Part shown: piece after piece, positions 48,273 through 60,666 of the stretch | How positions within the stretch are numbered: position 1 is the first letter of the stretch | How the letters are laid out: each line of letters begins with the position of its first letter | Assembly (NCBI GenBank): GCA_020466095.1 | Contig: CM035808.1 | Location: forward strand, 18,843,755 to 18,907,754 | Source of the DNA: Chlorops oryzae | Taxonomy: Eukaryota; Arthropoda; Insecta; Diptera; Chloropidae | Reading direction: 5' to 3' | Length of the DNA stretch: 64,000 nucleotides | The notes under the pieces: generated by a model | What the model was told of the DNA's origin: nothing | What the model saw: only the letters and a program-made list of their open reading frames with translations | Databases searched by the model: none | Position numbers and translations under genes: made by a program

Positions 48273-48845
48273 TTATATTCTCAAGTCTTTAAATCAAATA
48301 TGAACATTTCTTTTCTTTCTTACTGGACCTGTCAAAGAAAATGAGCTAAATATGAAGTAAATGTGATATATCTATGAGCTATAAATTTATCTCATATTTA
48401 GCTCATACTGAGCTTCGAAAGGTGCTCCAAATAACTCAAAGTGTGCTGGAGGCTCATACTGAAGCATAATTACCAACAGGTTTCTCGAAAAAAAATTCCA
48501 GCCCTCGAGAAAAATGATGCCCGAGAAATGTGGATTTCTGTTCAAAAATTCGTCTGATCCACCATGCGAACAGAAAAAGCAGAAGGTGGATGCCAGATTT
48601 TATATAGCGATTATATCGGAAACTACTGGGAATTTTCGAGTGTTGAAAATTTTGGTTTTTTTTTCGCAGATTTTTTTTTTAAGTATCATTTTAGCGGGAA
48701 ATAAAAGCCGTTACATTTTAAAAATATTGTATAGCTTTTATTTTGACCTGCCTCATAATGACATTTCCTACAGGGGTTTCGAACGTTTTTCTTACCAAAA
48801 TGGTTCCTCAGATCCTAAAGAAAATTCCTGTTGAAAAAATTCCTG

Positions 48846-51160
48846 GAAAACCCTTTATTTCAAAATAGAGTGAAAATGTATAACTATATTTTAATATAAA
48901 TAACTATTTTAATATATTCCTTACTTGGAGAGATTTTAAAGATTTATTTAATACTAATTGAGGTGGAAAAGTCGAGGTCACTATTACAGTGTTGACCTCG
49001 TCTTATTTAATACGCCTTGGAAAATTTTTTTTAAATATTTGTCTTAAATCAAAAGCTCGATGATCTGACTGTCAAACATTATCTTGGCGCTTAGTTTTTT
49101 CGTTCCACGACACTTTGATATATATTTTACAAATTGGAAAAAATAAATTTGTGTATTAAAAAAATTTTTTTAACGAATATTTCGTTTTGTTTTAAAAATT
49201 TCGCGATTTGGTCGAAATAAATTTTTTTTTTTTATATAAATGGACGAAAGCGAGAAATTAAAATTTCGTGAGTATTATATTATTAATGACGTTAATGAAG
49301 AAGTCCGTCGATTTGGAAGCTTATAGCGCATATTGAAGAGCAAACAGTTTTTTTGTGGAAGTAGTCAATATTGCTGTTAAAGCTTCGACTTGTTGAATCC
49401 GGCAAGAAGCAATGCGTTGTGCGTTAATTCCGCAGGGGTTTTCGGTTTTTAAGGCGAAGTCCTCCCAAAAATAAATTGTTCCGAAAATCCTGTAAATATT
49501 GTAGATTTTCCTATATGCATTCATAGCATAGCCTTGTATATACAGCAAAGTTCATAGGCAAATATGATCATGGCGATTGGTTTTTGAAGGTTTTCGACCG
49601 CTACATAGGGTCCTGTTTAATAGGACGAATAATTTCGTATACTTATATTTTCTTGGATCCTTTGACGATCCTCTCCTGTCAAAATAAAGTCTGAAAAAAA
49701 TTTTATTTGAAATTTCAGGATTTTTAAGGAAAAACTTAGATCGATTTGATCCAGGAGCACAAGAAAAATAATTTTAATTATTCAAACGATTTGCAACATT
49801 TACTTCGAACTATATTGATATAAATTACACAGCCCCACCAAAAACAAAACTTAATCCATCGGGTCTAGGATTAGCCATAAAGGGGCCCACAAACTCTTCA
49901 AAAAATCCATCAATCGGTTGAATTCGACGCTAAATTTCTTGTCTTTAGCTTGACAGATTGTAAGTTCTCAAATTTTCGATATGTTTTTGTTGTTTCAATC
50001 GATGGTTTAAGTTTACTTTACGAGCGTTTCTGGTACATAGACGTGGAACGACCTCCTGATTCCAAATCTGCAATCAGAATTTGGGGGTCACATCTTGTTT
50101 AGAAGTTATAGCCATTTGAAGTTTGCATGGGAAATGTATACAAACTCGCTTACAGCTACGACGTAGCGCTGCCAGACTTCATATTTTTAATCTAACTAGC
50201 AATTAGTAGACTTTTTTTTTAGCTGTTTGTATTTCAGATAATTAAAACTTATATAAATAGAAAAAGCATTACCGTGATCATCAATTAAAATGAAAATGTC
50301 GTAACCATTATGTAGCGTCCGTAACCATTATGTAGCGTCCGTAACCATAATATAGAGAAAAAATTGTCGCGACCGTAGCCATTATGTCGCGTCCGTAACC
50401 ATAATATAGAGAAAAACTGTCGCGTCCATAACCATTATGTCGCGTCAGTAATCATTATATCGCAATTTTGGGGAGTCAAAAATTTTGCAATGGTGTTATC
50501 ATTAATTTCCAGCACCATGAAATCTATCTTAAGCTATTAGATTAGCTCAGAAATAATAAGTTCCGCATCATTATCGCCTTTCTCAGATTGGCATTGGCCC
50601 CGTTGAGGACAAGAGAAAATTTTCCCAATTTTTCTATGGTAAGTCCATTATCTTGTTGAGATATAGCTTCACAGCTAAGGTGAAAAAGTTTCCCCTTTTG
50701 AAAATAAGTGGGACTGATAATGGATGTTTTTTTCGGTCAGATTAACCCGTAAAATGCAGAAACTTTTTTCTTTCCAAAAACAGTTTTTGTTTGAGAAATT
50801 TTTTTATGTGTAGAGATAGAGCTTTGTGACCTTTGGAAGAAAGGTGCAGCTTTGAAAATTAATAAGGTTCGAACATTGCACATACCTGGGGAAAAGCAGT
50901 TCTTAAGTTATGTCTATTTGAAAAATGAAAAGTACTATTTTTGGGCAAACTTAATTTTTTTCCATACATTTGGTGGCCATCCCAATCTATATAGACTTGA
51001 AATGCATATTCAGCGACCCAAAAAACATACAAGTACGGTAAGACCTCCGGGGCTGATGGCTTTTGTTTTTGTTCTTTGTGGGGCTATTCTATTAAACTTA
51101 TGTGGGGACAAATTTGTCCCCTCACGTTATAGGGATAAAGCAATAGGAGGAACGTTCTAT
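48846..51160. other. intergenic with one tandem motif array
   Basis: No gene was recognised. At 50296-50463 the unit GTAACCATTATGTMGCGTCC recurs about six times. Confidence 0.4.
50296..50463. repeat. short tandem repeat, GTAACCATTATGTCGCGTCC-like
   Basis: About six 20-bp units, two of them spaced by ATAATATAGAGAAAAA. The core TGTCGCGTCCGTAAC has the same shape as the motifs of the GGG-N2-ATTCC elements. Confidence 0.75.
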
Positions 51161-51163
51161 TTA

Positions 51164-52611
51164 GGGCCGGTAAATCAGTTACAGTTTAAGCTTCAGTTTC
51201 CAGTTTACACTAATCGAAATTAAAAAAACATGTTTCTCAGTTGTCGTTTAGAGAAAATATTTGGTTTAAACTTTAAAAAAATTCAACGAACAAAATAGGT
51301 CGTTTAATCTATAGATTAGATAAATCAATTTATTTCAATATATTGTAGAAAATTTTCGTAAATATGATCTCTGACGAAGAAGACGAAAACGAGAAGAAAC
51401 TTTGCGGTCTTATAAGAAAAAATTTGGTAAAGTTGGTGAGATGAAAAGATGAAATATTGCAGCTTCATTTCTGCTCAGCCATTTTCAGTTTTCTTTTTTA
51501 GAAATACCACAAGAATTCCAGTGTTGCCTGGTGGTTCTCTCTAAAATGCTCCTTAAATCCCCTAGATTCGTGATTTCCCACCCCAAATAGTGCAAAATTC
51601 GCAATTAACAAATAAACAAAAAAACCTAATTTAGAAAGAACAGCAGTTTGACATTCCCTATACCAAACACAATAAACTTCGCACTTTATGTTATATGTTT
51701 TTTTCTTTATACACGCGTTAAAAATTGGTTCCCCCTAAAGTCCCCCCTAAGAGCCAAAAAACCTAAGTCGTCGTTCATATTCGGGAAAAAATCACCGGAG
51801 AGAAATTTCGTAGATGACGAGGGAGGCACGGGGAAGAGAGAAAAGCTTCCATACTATATCCACCAGAGCTGTAAATGAATCAATCATTTCAAGATTGATT
51901 CAAGAATCAATCACAACCTGATTAGAAAAAAAAGATTTAATTCATTTTACTTGAAAATCATGAAGATTTAAATCTGATTTAATTCTTTGATGATTGCCTC
52001 TAGATGATTTATAAATCACTTTACTGCAATCAATTGATTTATATTTTGAATTGTCAATCATTTGATTTAAATCAAAAAGGATTTAAATCATTTGATTTAA
52101 TTCAAAATGATTTCAATCATGTGATTTAAATCCAAAAAGATTTAAATCATTTGATTTAAATCAGAAAGATTTCAATCATTTGATTTAAATCCAAAAAAAT
52201 TTAAATCATTTTTGAATGAAATCAGAAAGATTTCAATCATTTGATTTAAATACAAAAAAATTTAAATCAGTGTCAGGTAAGCCCGACACTACAAACCCGA
52301 ATTAGTGCACTTCATATTTCACTAAAACTATCTGTTTAGTGGTTATGCACTTTTTATATCTACTACCACATCAGTCTCACTTGTTTGATTTACATAGAGT
52401 GATTTAAATCATTTTTGAATTAAATCAACACTGATTTAAAATACACGGGTCATCTTTAAAAATACAAATGCTAAATGCGGTGTAGTGGAAATAGCCCCTT
52501 AAACTTATTATTAATATGCTCTGAAAAAACACTTTCATTTGAAACTTTAGATCAAATTTTCGTTTAAGTTTAAGAAAACTTCAGTTTAAACTTTAAGTCA
52601 TTTACCGGCCC
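51164..52611. mobile_element. Harbinger-like MITE, 1.45 kb, TTA TSD
   Basis: GGGCCGGTAAATCAG at the left and ATTTACCGGCCC at the right are inverted, with TTA outside both (51161-51163 and 52612-52614). Between 51880 and 52440 there are many TGATTTAAATCA-type palindromic units. A fragment like the INE-type line GTCAGGTAAGCCCGACACTA sits at about 52272. No transposase is present. Confidence 0.65.
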
Positions 52612-53024
52612 TTAGTAAGATTATTGTGAACTGCGAATTTCCCTACGCCATTAGATAACACGACGCCGCAATTATCAATGCCGGTGTTTATGTACGTTGA
52701 AAAAAATTCAATCGAAGCGTAGAATTTACTTTTTTAGTTAATTTCACTAACTATACAGATATATATATATAGTAGGATAGTAGAAGATATTCAATTGTTA
52801 GTTTGTACTACTTTACAATGACTTCATGAGGCAATAAATATTTTATTCTCATAGTAAATCAGTTCTTTATCGTAATTATTGAAACGTGTGAAGCATTTCT
52901 TTATGAAGACACTAATTTTTTTCCATCAACTTATGATCTTCAAAATACGGACGAACCGAATAACATAAATATAAAAATATATATATATATAAATTAAGTA
53001 AGCGGAGACACGGATTTATCACAG

Positions 53025-56000
53025 GATGCTGCATCGCAAAATGAGGGTACCCGGATTATGCGGTTCGAACGTCAAAGAGCCGGTGCCGCCGATGACGAAG
53101 CTCAAGCGAAGGTAATTTATTTAGACGTAGTTTTCAGGTACGCATTCAGAAAAACCTGCCTTTGTATTTAAGGGATTCTTAGGCCCGATATTACAGTGCA
53201 TACTTAAGTTAAGGAAGCTTGAAGACTTAAGAACACCTTAAGTGTCAAGCGGTTTAACAGTCAATTTTTATCCAAAACTCACGAAAATTGTTTTCGGCAG
53301 GCAACATTTGAAAAAAACCTATATTTTTTGTTTATACATTTTTAAAATTCGTAAAATTAGTGAAACTCCTTCAATAAATTAAATTGAAAACTCATTTAAG
53401 GAGCACTTAAAATTTGTACTGTTAAAATGCTCTACAGACTTAAGCTTTACTTAAGTGCTAAGGAGACCTTAAGTATGCACTGTAATATCGGGCCTTATTC
53501 TTCTTCTTGCGTATTTAAATTTCCCGGCCTATCCGGGGATCAATATTGCATATATTATCATAAACCATTATATTGAGCGAGTTCTTTCTCGTTCTAGAAA
53601 ATCCCATTCCCGAAAGCGGTCTTTTTCATTATAGGCAATGAGTTTTGTGAACGGTACACATATTATGGCATGAGAAGTAAGATCAGAATTCATCGATTCT
53701 TTATTTGGCCTATCTGACATTCCGGACATACTTTTCTTTTATACTTCAGCGGTTTTGACTCTATACCTTAAGAACTATTTGGGATTTTCTAGTGACACAA
53801 CAACTATTATTTTCCACATGTTTACAATGCTCGTGTATACGATTTGCGTAGCGGGCGCGATCATCTCTGACAGTTGGCTGGGAAAATTCAAGACAATTTT
53901 CTATTTATCCATAGTTTATGCGTGCGGGAATATTACAATGTCGATTGGAGCTATTCCACAATTCTTCGATGCTGCGAGAGCTTTAACATTCACCGGTATT
54001 GCTTTGATCGCTGCCGGTTCGGGCGGCATTAAGCCATGTGTCTCTGCATTCGGTGGAGATCATTTCATATTGCCTGATCAGGCAAAACAGCTTTCAATGT
54101 ATTTCTCCATGTTCTATTTTAGTATAAATGCGGGCGCCTTGTTAACTGCGATCGTATCACCGATTTTACGTGATGATGTACAATGTTTCGGCCGAACCGA
54201 CTGCAATTCTTTAGCCTATGGTGTGCCAGCTTTGCTAATGATAGTTGCCATTGGTGAGTTATCGCGAAAAGCTTTAAGCGAATGATTGCTTTAAGGGGGT
54301 CTTCTCATTGAGCAACTTTTTTTCGACTTTTTTTTTTTTTGTATATATTTATAGCTTGGGTAGTTGTGAATATGCCCCTAAAAGGATTTTTTGAAATTCG
54401 AAATAGTTTAGAGGATATAGCCTTCTTTGTCGAGCAAGATCTGCGCTAAAACGAGTAATTTTTGCGTTGCTTCAAACTTTAAACGCGTCTATCCACGAAA
54501 CCACGTTTTTCGAACTGGCGGCCATGATATCTCCAGTTCAACTGAACCGATTTTCATGAAACAAAGTGGAATCGACGCAGAACTGTCACCATTCTCGGGT
54601 GAACCTCGACCATAATTTAAAAATTGAGGTTCACCCGAGAATTACATCTATACTGATTATAACCCCGTTTTTTTTTTCATTTCGGACGCTCCAGAGACCT
54701 GGAATCGTGGCCTCCGTAACGACACCTTTTTTTTCACCACCAACTTTGAAGTCTCATTACTTTTTGAACAGCCCACGTATCGAGGCAAAAAATTTTTTTT
54801 ATTTACTTTGAACCTTTTGTAATACAAAAAATAAAAAAAGTTTTCAATTATTCTTTGCGTTTTCAAATAAGAATTTTTTTAAAAAGGGTCCAAAAAACGG
54901 GTTTTCAATGAGAAGACCCCCTTAAGAATATCTTCGCCGAATGCTGCTCGTATTGCTTATAAAATACATTGTACATATTTACAAAAAAGAATATGTTTAA
55001 TCTTTTCAGCGATTTTCCTCGCTGGACGTCCATATTATAGAATTATTGCGCCGGCGGGTAACATCATTACGTCAATCAGCAAAACCGTTTTTGTAAGTCA
55101 ATTAGTTTTGAGATCCGTTCTTCGAATAAATTTTAACATCTCATTTTTTAAAATATTTTTTATTTTTATTTTACTTTCATTTTCAGTTTGCTCTAAGCAC
55201 TAAGATCAAAGAGGGGAAAACTAATCCTCGGGATCATTGGCTTGATTATGCCGATAAAAAATATGATCCTCAGTTGATCGCCGACATTAAACGAGTCGGT
55301 CGGATAATGTTTGTATTCATAGGTGTGCCAATGTTTTGGGCACTTTACGATCAGAAAGGTTCTCGTTGGGTTCTTCAAGCCGAAAGAATGAACGGCGAGA
55401 TTGGTTCGTGGCAAATGGCCCCCGATCATATGCAAACGTTTAATCCATTGATGATTTTGATTTTGATTCCTATCAATCAATTCGCTATATATCCTTTACT
55501 TAAAAAAATTGGCATTTATAAATTACTTCACAAAATGATAATAGGTGGAATGCTTGCTGCCGCATCGTTCATAATTACAGGAATATTGCAGCTGTCCGTG
55601 GAGAAAACCTTTCCCGTAATGCCTTTAGCTGGTCAAACTCAATTGCGTATTTTTAACGGTGACAATTGTGCATATACCTTTCAAACGAATATACCCGATC
55701 AAGAAACTTTTGACATCGAAGCTTTCGGCTATTTCGAATACAAGGACATTTCAGTCGACGATAAAGAGTTCGAATTAAATTACAAAATAAAAGCAAAAAC
55801 TGAAGGTGCAGGATGCAGCCAATATGATGATGGCTCGTATTGCCATGGCAGAAAAAACGGCACAAAGCTTGTTCATGGCCAGTCAAAAACTATCATGGTA
55901 CAAGGAACATGTTGATAAACCACAAAAAGGGCATCCACTTGCACGAGTATTGGCTAATGTCGAGGATGGCAGTAAAGTTCTTACTAAGCACACACAAAGG

Positions 56001-56501
56001 GATATCGTATATGAGACGTCAATTGACAATCGTGAATTGGCCGAACGTGTTTATGGGAAATATAAAATTTTTATTGACAATACTGAAGTTATGGAAACGC
56101 GTATTAAAACTGGAGGTGTCTACACGTTCATCATAGCCGGAAGCTCAAAAGCTGGATACACTGCAAAGGCATATGAAATAACGGAACCGAACTCCCTACA
56201 TATGATGTGGCAACTGCCAGAATACTTGGTGCTAACACAGGCTGAAGTAATGTTCTCTATAAATACTCTTGAATTCGCATACTCGGAGGCGCCAATATCA
56301 ATGAAGGCCTTTGTTGCTGCCCTCAATATGTTGGCAATCGCCATGGGAAGTTTAATTGTCATTGTTCTGGCCAAAATCATAACCTCTGATTCAATGGCTA
56401 CACAGTTTTTCTTCTTTTCTGGTTTTATGGTCGCTGACATGTTGCTTTTGATGCTATTAGCCTACTTCTATTATAAGTGGACTCGCTCCGAAAAAGTGTA
56501 G
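53025..56501 (+). CDS. proton-coupled oligopeptide transporter (SLC15/PTR family)
   Basis: This membrane protein takes up di- and tripeptides with protons. Five exons join in phase: 53025(?)-53111, 53598-53676, 53750-54253, 55010-55092 and 55187-56501. Family signatures are clear: NEFCERYTYYGMR (normally ERFxYYG; here Tyr replaces Phe), DSWLGKFKTI, GSGGIKPCVSAFGGD, FWALYDQKGSRWVLQA, and near the C-terminus PNSLHMMWQLPEY and EFAYSEAPISMKAF. The length of about 690 residues fits PEPT1 (708). Exon 5 has a frameshift: the 5' frame runs through GAGCSQYDDGSYC, the 3' frame from TAQSLFMASQ to WTRSEKV, and dropping one A from the run 55852-55857 joins them. That may be a sequencing error. The 5' end is unsure: exon 1 may start at an acceptor (53024) or at ATG 53058. 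Drosophila has several paralogues including yin; I do not assign which. Confidence 0.92.
53182..53494. mobile_element. Harbinger-like MITE in transporter intron 1, TTA TSD
   Basis: GGCCCGATATTACAGTGCAT at the left and ATGCACTGTAATATCGGGCC at the right are perfect inverses, extended by ACTTAAG. TTA lies outside both (53179-53181 and 53495-53497). It is 313 bp with CTTAAG words throughout. Confidence 0.85.
54295..54921. mobile_element. TTAA-flanked MITE in transporter intron 3
   Basis: GGGGGTCTTCTCATTGA (54295) and TCAATGAGAAGACCCCC (to 54921) are perfect 17-bp inverses flanked by TTAA on both sides. A second, internal perfect inverted repeat of 17 bp lies at 54591-54607 and 54626-54642 with an 18-nt loop. 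It is non-coding. Confidence 0.8.
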
Positions 56502-56604
56502 ATTAGTGACAGAGTAAAGATATGATCTTATTTCTTTTTTGAAATATGCTTTTGGTTTTAATATTTAAAATTTGAAAATAACATTACAATGTAAAAATTA
56601 ATGG

Positions 56605-56610
56605 AATAAA
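56605..56610 (+). terminator. poly(A) signal of the peptide transporter
   Basis: AATAAA lies about 105 nt after the transporter stop codon, in a sensible place for cleavage near 56630. Confidence 0.55.
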
Positions 56611-56860
56611 TCTTTCGATCTGAATTGAAATGCGGTTTTTTTTTAATGCAAATAATCCGACTTTCTTTACGTCAGTCGAGGAATTTGAGTCAGCCTGACA
56701 AAAAGAAGAAAGAAAAAAAAACATTTTTCTGGCTTGATTCTATAACAATTCTGGGAATATGCAAACGTTGGCCCTTTGCCGTAGTATGCCCCAGCTTGAT
56801 TAGGGTATATTAGTTTTGTGCGGATTTTGTAACAGCTACAACTAAGCCTCCGTAGATATA

Positions 56861-57412
56861 CAGCCCGATTATAAATATTCCCAGGGAGTTTTGCCCTGTG
56901 GATTTAAAAAAAATTTTCCCATTCTTAGCACACTGGGGAAATGAATATAAAGGAACTAAGTATTTTGAACCTTTTTAAGCAAAAGTCATCACATTTTTCC
57001 TTTTGATGATGCTTAGAATAATTCTCTTTTCCGCGGAATAAACAGCCCTATTCTATATGAATTTTCCCCGGGAATTTTCTCCCTAGAAATTTTTCTCGGC
57101 GGGATGAGAAGGTGCTCTGAGCAACGATAAAGAAAAGCATGTGATGACGTCTGCTTAAAAATGTTGGGAATTCTTGATCCCTTTCAGCCCGATCTTAAAT
57201 ATTCCCGGGGAGTTTTTTCGTGCGGATTGAAAAAAAAATCTGCCATTTTAAGCACAATGTAGAAGTGAATATGAAGGGAGCAAGAATCTGGAACTTTTTT
57301 AAAAAGGGTCATCACACGTTTTCCTTTATTGATGTTTAGAACTCTTCCTTTTTCCGTGAAGAAAAAATCTGGGGGAAAAAACTCCCGGGGAATACTAATT
57401 AAGCATAGGGCT
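56861..57412. mobile_element. cluster of CAGCCC/ATTCCCGGGG-family repeats
   Basis: CAGCCCGATTATAAATATTC at 56861, CAGCCCTATTCTATATGAAT at about 57041, CAGCCCGATCTTAAATATTC at about 57186 and the inverted end AGGGCTG at about 57407 share the same palindromic design (ATTCCCnGGGAATTTT). At least two copies stand side by side. They are non-coding. Confidence 0.6.
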
Positions 57413-60294
57413 GTCCCAATTGCCTTAGAGTAGGAGAGTTATTTTCAAATGCGCACGGAAAAATTCCCCGGGAATATTTAGAATTGCGTTGATTCTTCTG
57501 ACTGCCCGTCCGTCTGTGGTAGGATCTCCTTCCAAATGGCTGGACCAATAACGTCAAAATATGGCACACAGGTATACTGCTCCACTGCCACGCCCACATG
57601 TAAAAAATAAAGCTTCAAATTCGAAACAAATATTGACCAAGACAAATGAACGGTGTAGGAGAAAAGTTAATATATTCCGCCCATTTGCGAGCCCACAAAC
57701 CATATTATTGTGTTACTTCCATACGGAAAAGCATAACACAGTGGGTCAATATTTACGGGACGCTGGGTATATTGATGTCGGGCTAGACCGACTTTAGCTT
57801 TCTCAATTGTTTTGTATTGAATTTCGGTAAATTCTAAAATCGAATGTTGAAGTTGATAAACTCGAAGCTTCCAATCGGTGTCATTTGAAACTGCAGTGGT
57901 AAGGTCATTGAATTCATAGAAATGTATGCACGTTCAAACTCATTACAATACAAGTACAACTCAAAAAAATTATTCATTAAAACGCGATTTATGTACAAAG
58001 TTAATTTTACTGTGTAAGTCCCCGTCTTAATTTTGACGATTTTGAATTCGTAGTCCTTTCGAGCTCTACTACCGTTTCATAAAATTTTTTTCTAATTCAT
58101 TTCCCTTTCTAATTCATAAATTAGTTCATTTCTACGGAAATTCGAGATACTCTTACAATGATTGAAGCTCTCAAAAATTGATTGTTTTGGCATTTACATA
58201 TACCATAGAATTAACTTCATACTTGAAGTATCTGAGATATAAATCAACTTCGTTTATTTTTATCTGCGCAGGCTGGTTTTTTTTATTGCCTTTTTGATAA
58301 GATACACGAGACTGCGTTGTAAAAACAAAGCAACAAAAAAGTAACGTCTGTCATGGAAGTTGAAATATGTGGGGGCAAAAGTGTACCCTACAGGGTATTT
58401 CAGACATTTTTGAATCGTGACACATCAAGGCATTAATAGGAATTTCTAAAATATAAAATATATATAAAAAATACCTCTTATCCCGATGGTAAGAAACATA
58501 TTTTTGTGTGGAGTCTTGCCCCATGGATGCCTTTAAGCCCCATAGAAAAAACTTTTATGTCATGCCAAAATTCTTCGTTTTACCACCATATCTTTTCTTT
58601 CAGACCCCGCCGTTTTCGAAATTGAAAACTTTTTTCAGCGTCTGAAGCGCCCATTCAACTTTCTGACAATTATTTTTTTATATAAATCGATCAAATCGAT
58701 TCAAATCGATCTAGTAATTTCTTCTTTTTCAAACGAAAAAACAAGTGAATTTTTCATGTCCAACTTGTATTATGTTATGTATACAGAAATACATCATGAT
58801 TAATCAAGTTGCTTAAAAACGCTTAAAGTAATACGTGGTAAAAAACTGTTTTTGCGCATCGTCTTAAGATTTGACACTACATATTAACATCAATTTAATA
58901 TGTTGCCAAAAAATTACTTTTGTAATGCTTCAAATTCGTGTCTCGTCACATTAGAAAATAAGTTTTTCTGAAGGATGCAAACCTTGAGTTTATCAAAAAT
59001 AATTTTACAAAAAATTTATCGACATCGAAATAACAATCGTTCTAGTCTGAATTGAGCAAAAAGCAATGATTTTTATCAAAACTAAGATTTTTTTCTTTTA
59101 AATTACAGTAAATTGTTTCAATGTAGTTGTCTTAAAAAGACAACAATTTTCTCGTAAATTTGCGTAAAGATGGTAATTTTTTAATTTTCATTTTTTCCAA
59201 TTGGATAGATCATTTTCATTGTTCATAAAATTTTTGAGTGAAAATATATTCTTTATATTTGATTGCCCGAACAATTTCGTTGAGCAAGACAGAAATCAGA
59301 GCAATAAATTAAATTTTGTTGCGGCTTACGTAATTTAAAAACGTTTCGGCGAAGTGGGTAGCGTTCGCTAATGGAGCTATGTTAAGTCATTAAAGTCCAA
59401 AAAAGTTAACTGACAAATATTAAAGAAAAATTTTAAATTTTCGATTTAGCACATTTTACACAAATATTAAGTTATTGATTAGTTATATGTCATATTAAAG
59501 AAGAGTTAAAGACAAAAATTAAAATTTTCAGTCGCTGAGATGCCAGTGATTTAAGCCATATACGAGCAAAAAGAGTTTCAAAAAAGCAGTGGTCGTTAAA
59601 AACTCTTACGCGATTTTCTCGAAATTCTGACGTGATGGAATTTTTTAGAAAATTTTCAATTTTTCAGCACACAAAAATCTAATAGAATCACTACTTCAAT
59701 TTCAAAGGGAATTTTTGATGTCGGCCTATGCTAGTATTCTTTAGGCACATTTGAATATGCCATACGAATTATGTTCATGCAAAAGACGAACATCAAAAGA
59801 AATTATTTTAGTTAGTGGTGCTTAGTAGAGTTAATCTTAAACGCGCAATGGTAGCCCTCTCTCTATAGCCTTATCGCCTTGTCTTGTCAAAGTTAACACA
59901 CGATTTCAAGCACCCGGTCTCGTTGTTGATATCGATTGTAGCCGTTGTTAGCCATATATTGTTGATTCGATTGTTAACCCAATTCATGCACATGCGTCGC
60001 GAAAGGCGTATAGCGCTTAACGACACTTCAAATTGAAATTTTGAGACAGTCTGCTTCGTTGCACCGATGGCGAAGGGCACGCGCTCGCATTGAGAAGTTC
60101 ATTATTGGAAAGAAATTGAAAAAAAATTCAATAAAGTGTGGGAGTGTGGATAAGCCGGCAATTGTGATAACATGGGCAAAGAAAACGGTACAAACATATT
60201 TTTCCTTTGCATTTGTACAATTTTTAAAACAATTCAAAATAACAATATTAAATTAATATGCATAAAAAAAGGGTTTCTATTTAATCCATTCTTA
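57413..60294. other. intergenic, no gene recognised
   Basis: An A+C-free-looking mix of AT-rich DNA with only chance frames. A further ATTCCCCGGGAATATT fragment sits at 57460-57480. Confidence 0.4.
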
Positions 60295-60666
60295 AGCCTG
60301 AAATCCACTGTGGAGTTTTTTACGCAGAGAAAAGAATGTAGAGTGTAGATAATCAACCTTTGTTGTGTTCATTGAAGACCGGCTCTGCAAATCTTATTCT
60401 CTACGTAGAGCTGCCATCGAAATATTATGAGTAGAAGCTATACTTTGTTACTGTCTTTACTGTAGAGTCGTAGAGAAAAGATTCTTCTGCAGTGTAAACA
60501 GTCGTGGAGTACCTACATTGTGGAGCTCTTCTTTAAATATCTCGAGTTAGCTCTCTGCCGGGTTGTAGAATTTTATAGACGGTCTCCAGTGTACACAGCG
60601 GAGGTAGATTCTATATACTCTACACTCTTTTATCTGCGTAAAAAACTCTATAGTTGATTACAGGCT
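60295..60666. mobile_element. Harbinger-like MITE, 372 bp, TTA TSD
   Basis: AGCCTGAAATCCACTGTGGA at the left pairs with the right end GTTGATTACAGGCT. Both extend inward through GAGTTTTTTACGCAGA and TGTAGAGTGTAGA. TTA lies outside both ends (60292-60294 and 60667-60669). Confidence 0.7.

Larger units (their letters stand above)
47545..48845. mobile_element. outer TIR element with nested insertions
   Basis: CAGGAATTTTCATCGAGAG...TTTCTTTAGGATCT at the left is repeated, inverted, at the right as AGATCCTAAAGAAAATTCCT and AAAAAATTCCTGG. Inside lies a segment rich in TGAGCTAAATATGAG words (47605-47790 and 48340-48460), which frames a tRNA-like module that is itself split by a hAT-like MITE. There are thus at least two, probably three, layers. 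Confidence 0.5.

Noticed and set aside
50852..51223. 123-codon + strand frame next to the Harbinger-like element
   Set aside because: No family resemblance; its end runs into the left TIR at 51164, and no splice context supports it.
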